A stretch of 64,000 nucleotides of DNA from Dysidea avara (taxonomy: Eukaryota > Porifera > Demospongiae > Dictyoceratida > Dysideidae): NCBI RefSeq assembly GCF_963678975.1, contig NC_089274.1, positions 18,493,633 through 18,557,632 on the forward strand. Reading direction: 5' to 3'. Numbering within the stretch: position 1 is the first letter of the stretch; each line of letters begins with the position of its first letter. Positions 63,877-64,000 of this stretch are shown one piece after another. The notes below the pieces were generated by a model that was not told where the DNA came from, made no database searches, and worked only from the letters and a program-made list of their open reading frames with translations. The translations under genes were made by a program, and so were the position numbers.

Positions 63877-64000
63877 CTATAACTAGTTATGTATTGCAAG
63901 CATCTACATCGTAATTGCATTTTTTATTATTTTGCTTCAGTTACTCAAGATATTGATGTCCAATTGGCTAATGATTTGCTGTGCAAATACTATACACAGA

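Overview
This window is animal genomic DNA: AT-rich, with split genes, GT-AG introns and a very high load of short non-autonomous transposable elements. Three things point to a sponge, probably a demosponge: an NLR gene (NACHT plus an enormous LRR array), compact metazoan signalling genes, and dense MITEs and foldback elements. The assignment is an inference; nothing in the window proves the species.

Layout. (1) 237-6820, plus strand: the 3' nine exons of a class I PI3-kinase catalytic subunit closest to p110 beta/delta. The 5' part lies outside the window. (2) 7184-12107, plus strand: a ten-exon sphingosine-1-phosphate lyase homologue that looks dead or dying. It has an in-frame TAG, lacks the middle of the PLP domain, and has a 203-bp MITE inside an exon. 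(3) 12108-18019: gene-free repeat DNA. (4) 18020-26650, minus strand: a NACHT-LRR receptor with an uninterrupted LRR exon of about 8 kb (about 30 copies of a 56-residue double repeat) and a one-base frameshift inside the NACHT domain. (5) 26700-29680: microsatellite, a perfect 120-bp-arm hairpin and a giant foldback. (6) 29683-50223, minus strand: a complete five-exon EXTL3 (heparan sulfate glycosyltransferase). Its last intron is 13.8 kb and filled with transposons, including a decayed pogo/Tigger-like transposase; its first intron is only 46 bp. (7) 50692-53625, plus strand: a decayed reverse-transcriptase element interrupted by two younger insertions. (8) 53640-64000: no host gene recognised; MITEs, SINE-like units, foldbacks and a long composite repeat.

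The host genes belong to different pathways (phosphoinositide signalling, sphingolipid breakdown, innate sensing, heparan sulfate synthesis). I see no evidence that they form a functional cluster. The most unusual signals are a roughly 20-bp near-palindromic motif (core CTCTATTAGAG) found at about 15 sites and inside unrelated repeat families; a MITE in a coding exon that carries splice sites able to restore the frame; a repeat family with a different tetranucleotide microsatellite at the same internal site in different copies; and four regularly placed non-LRR islands inside the NLR array.
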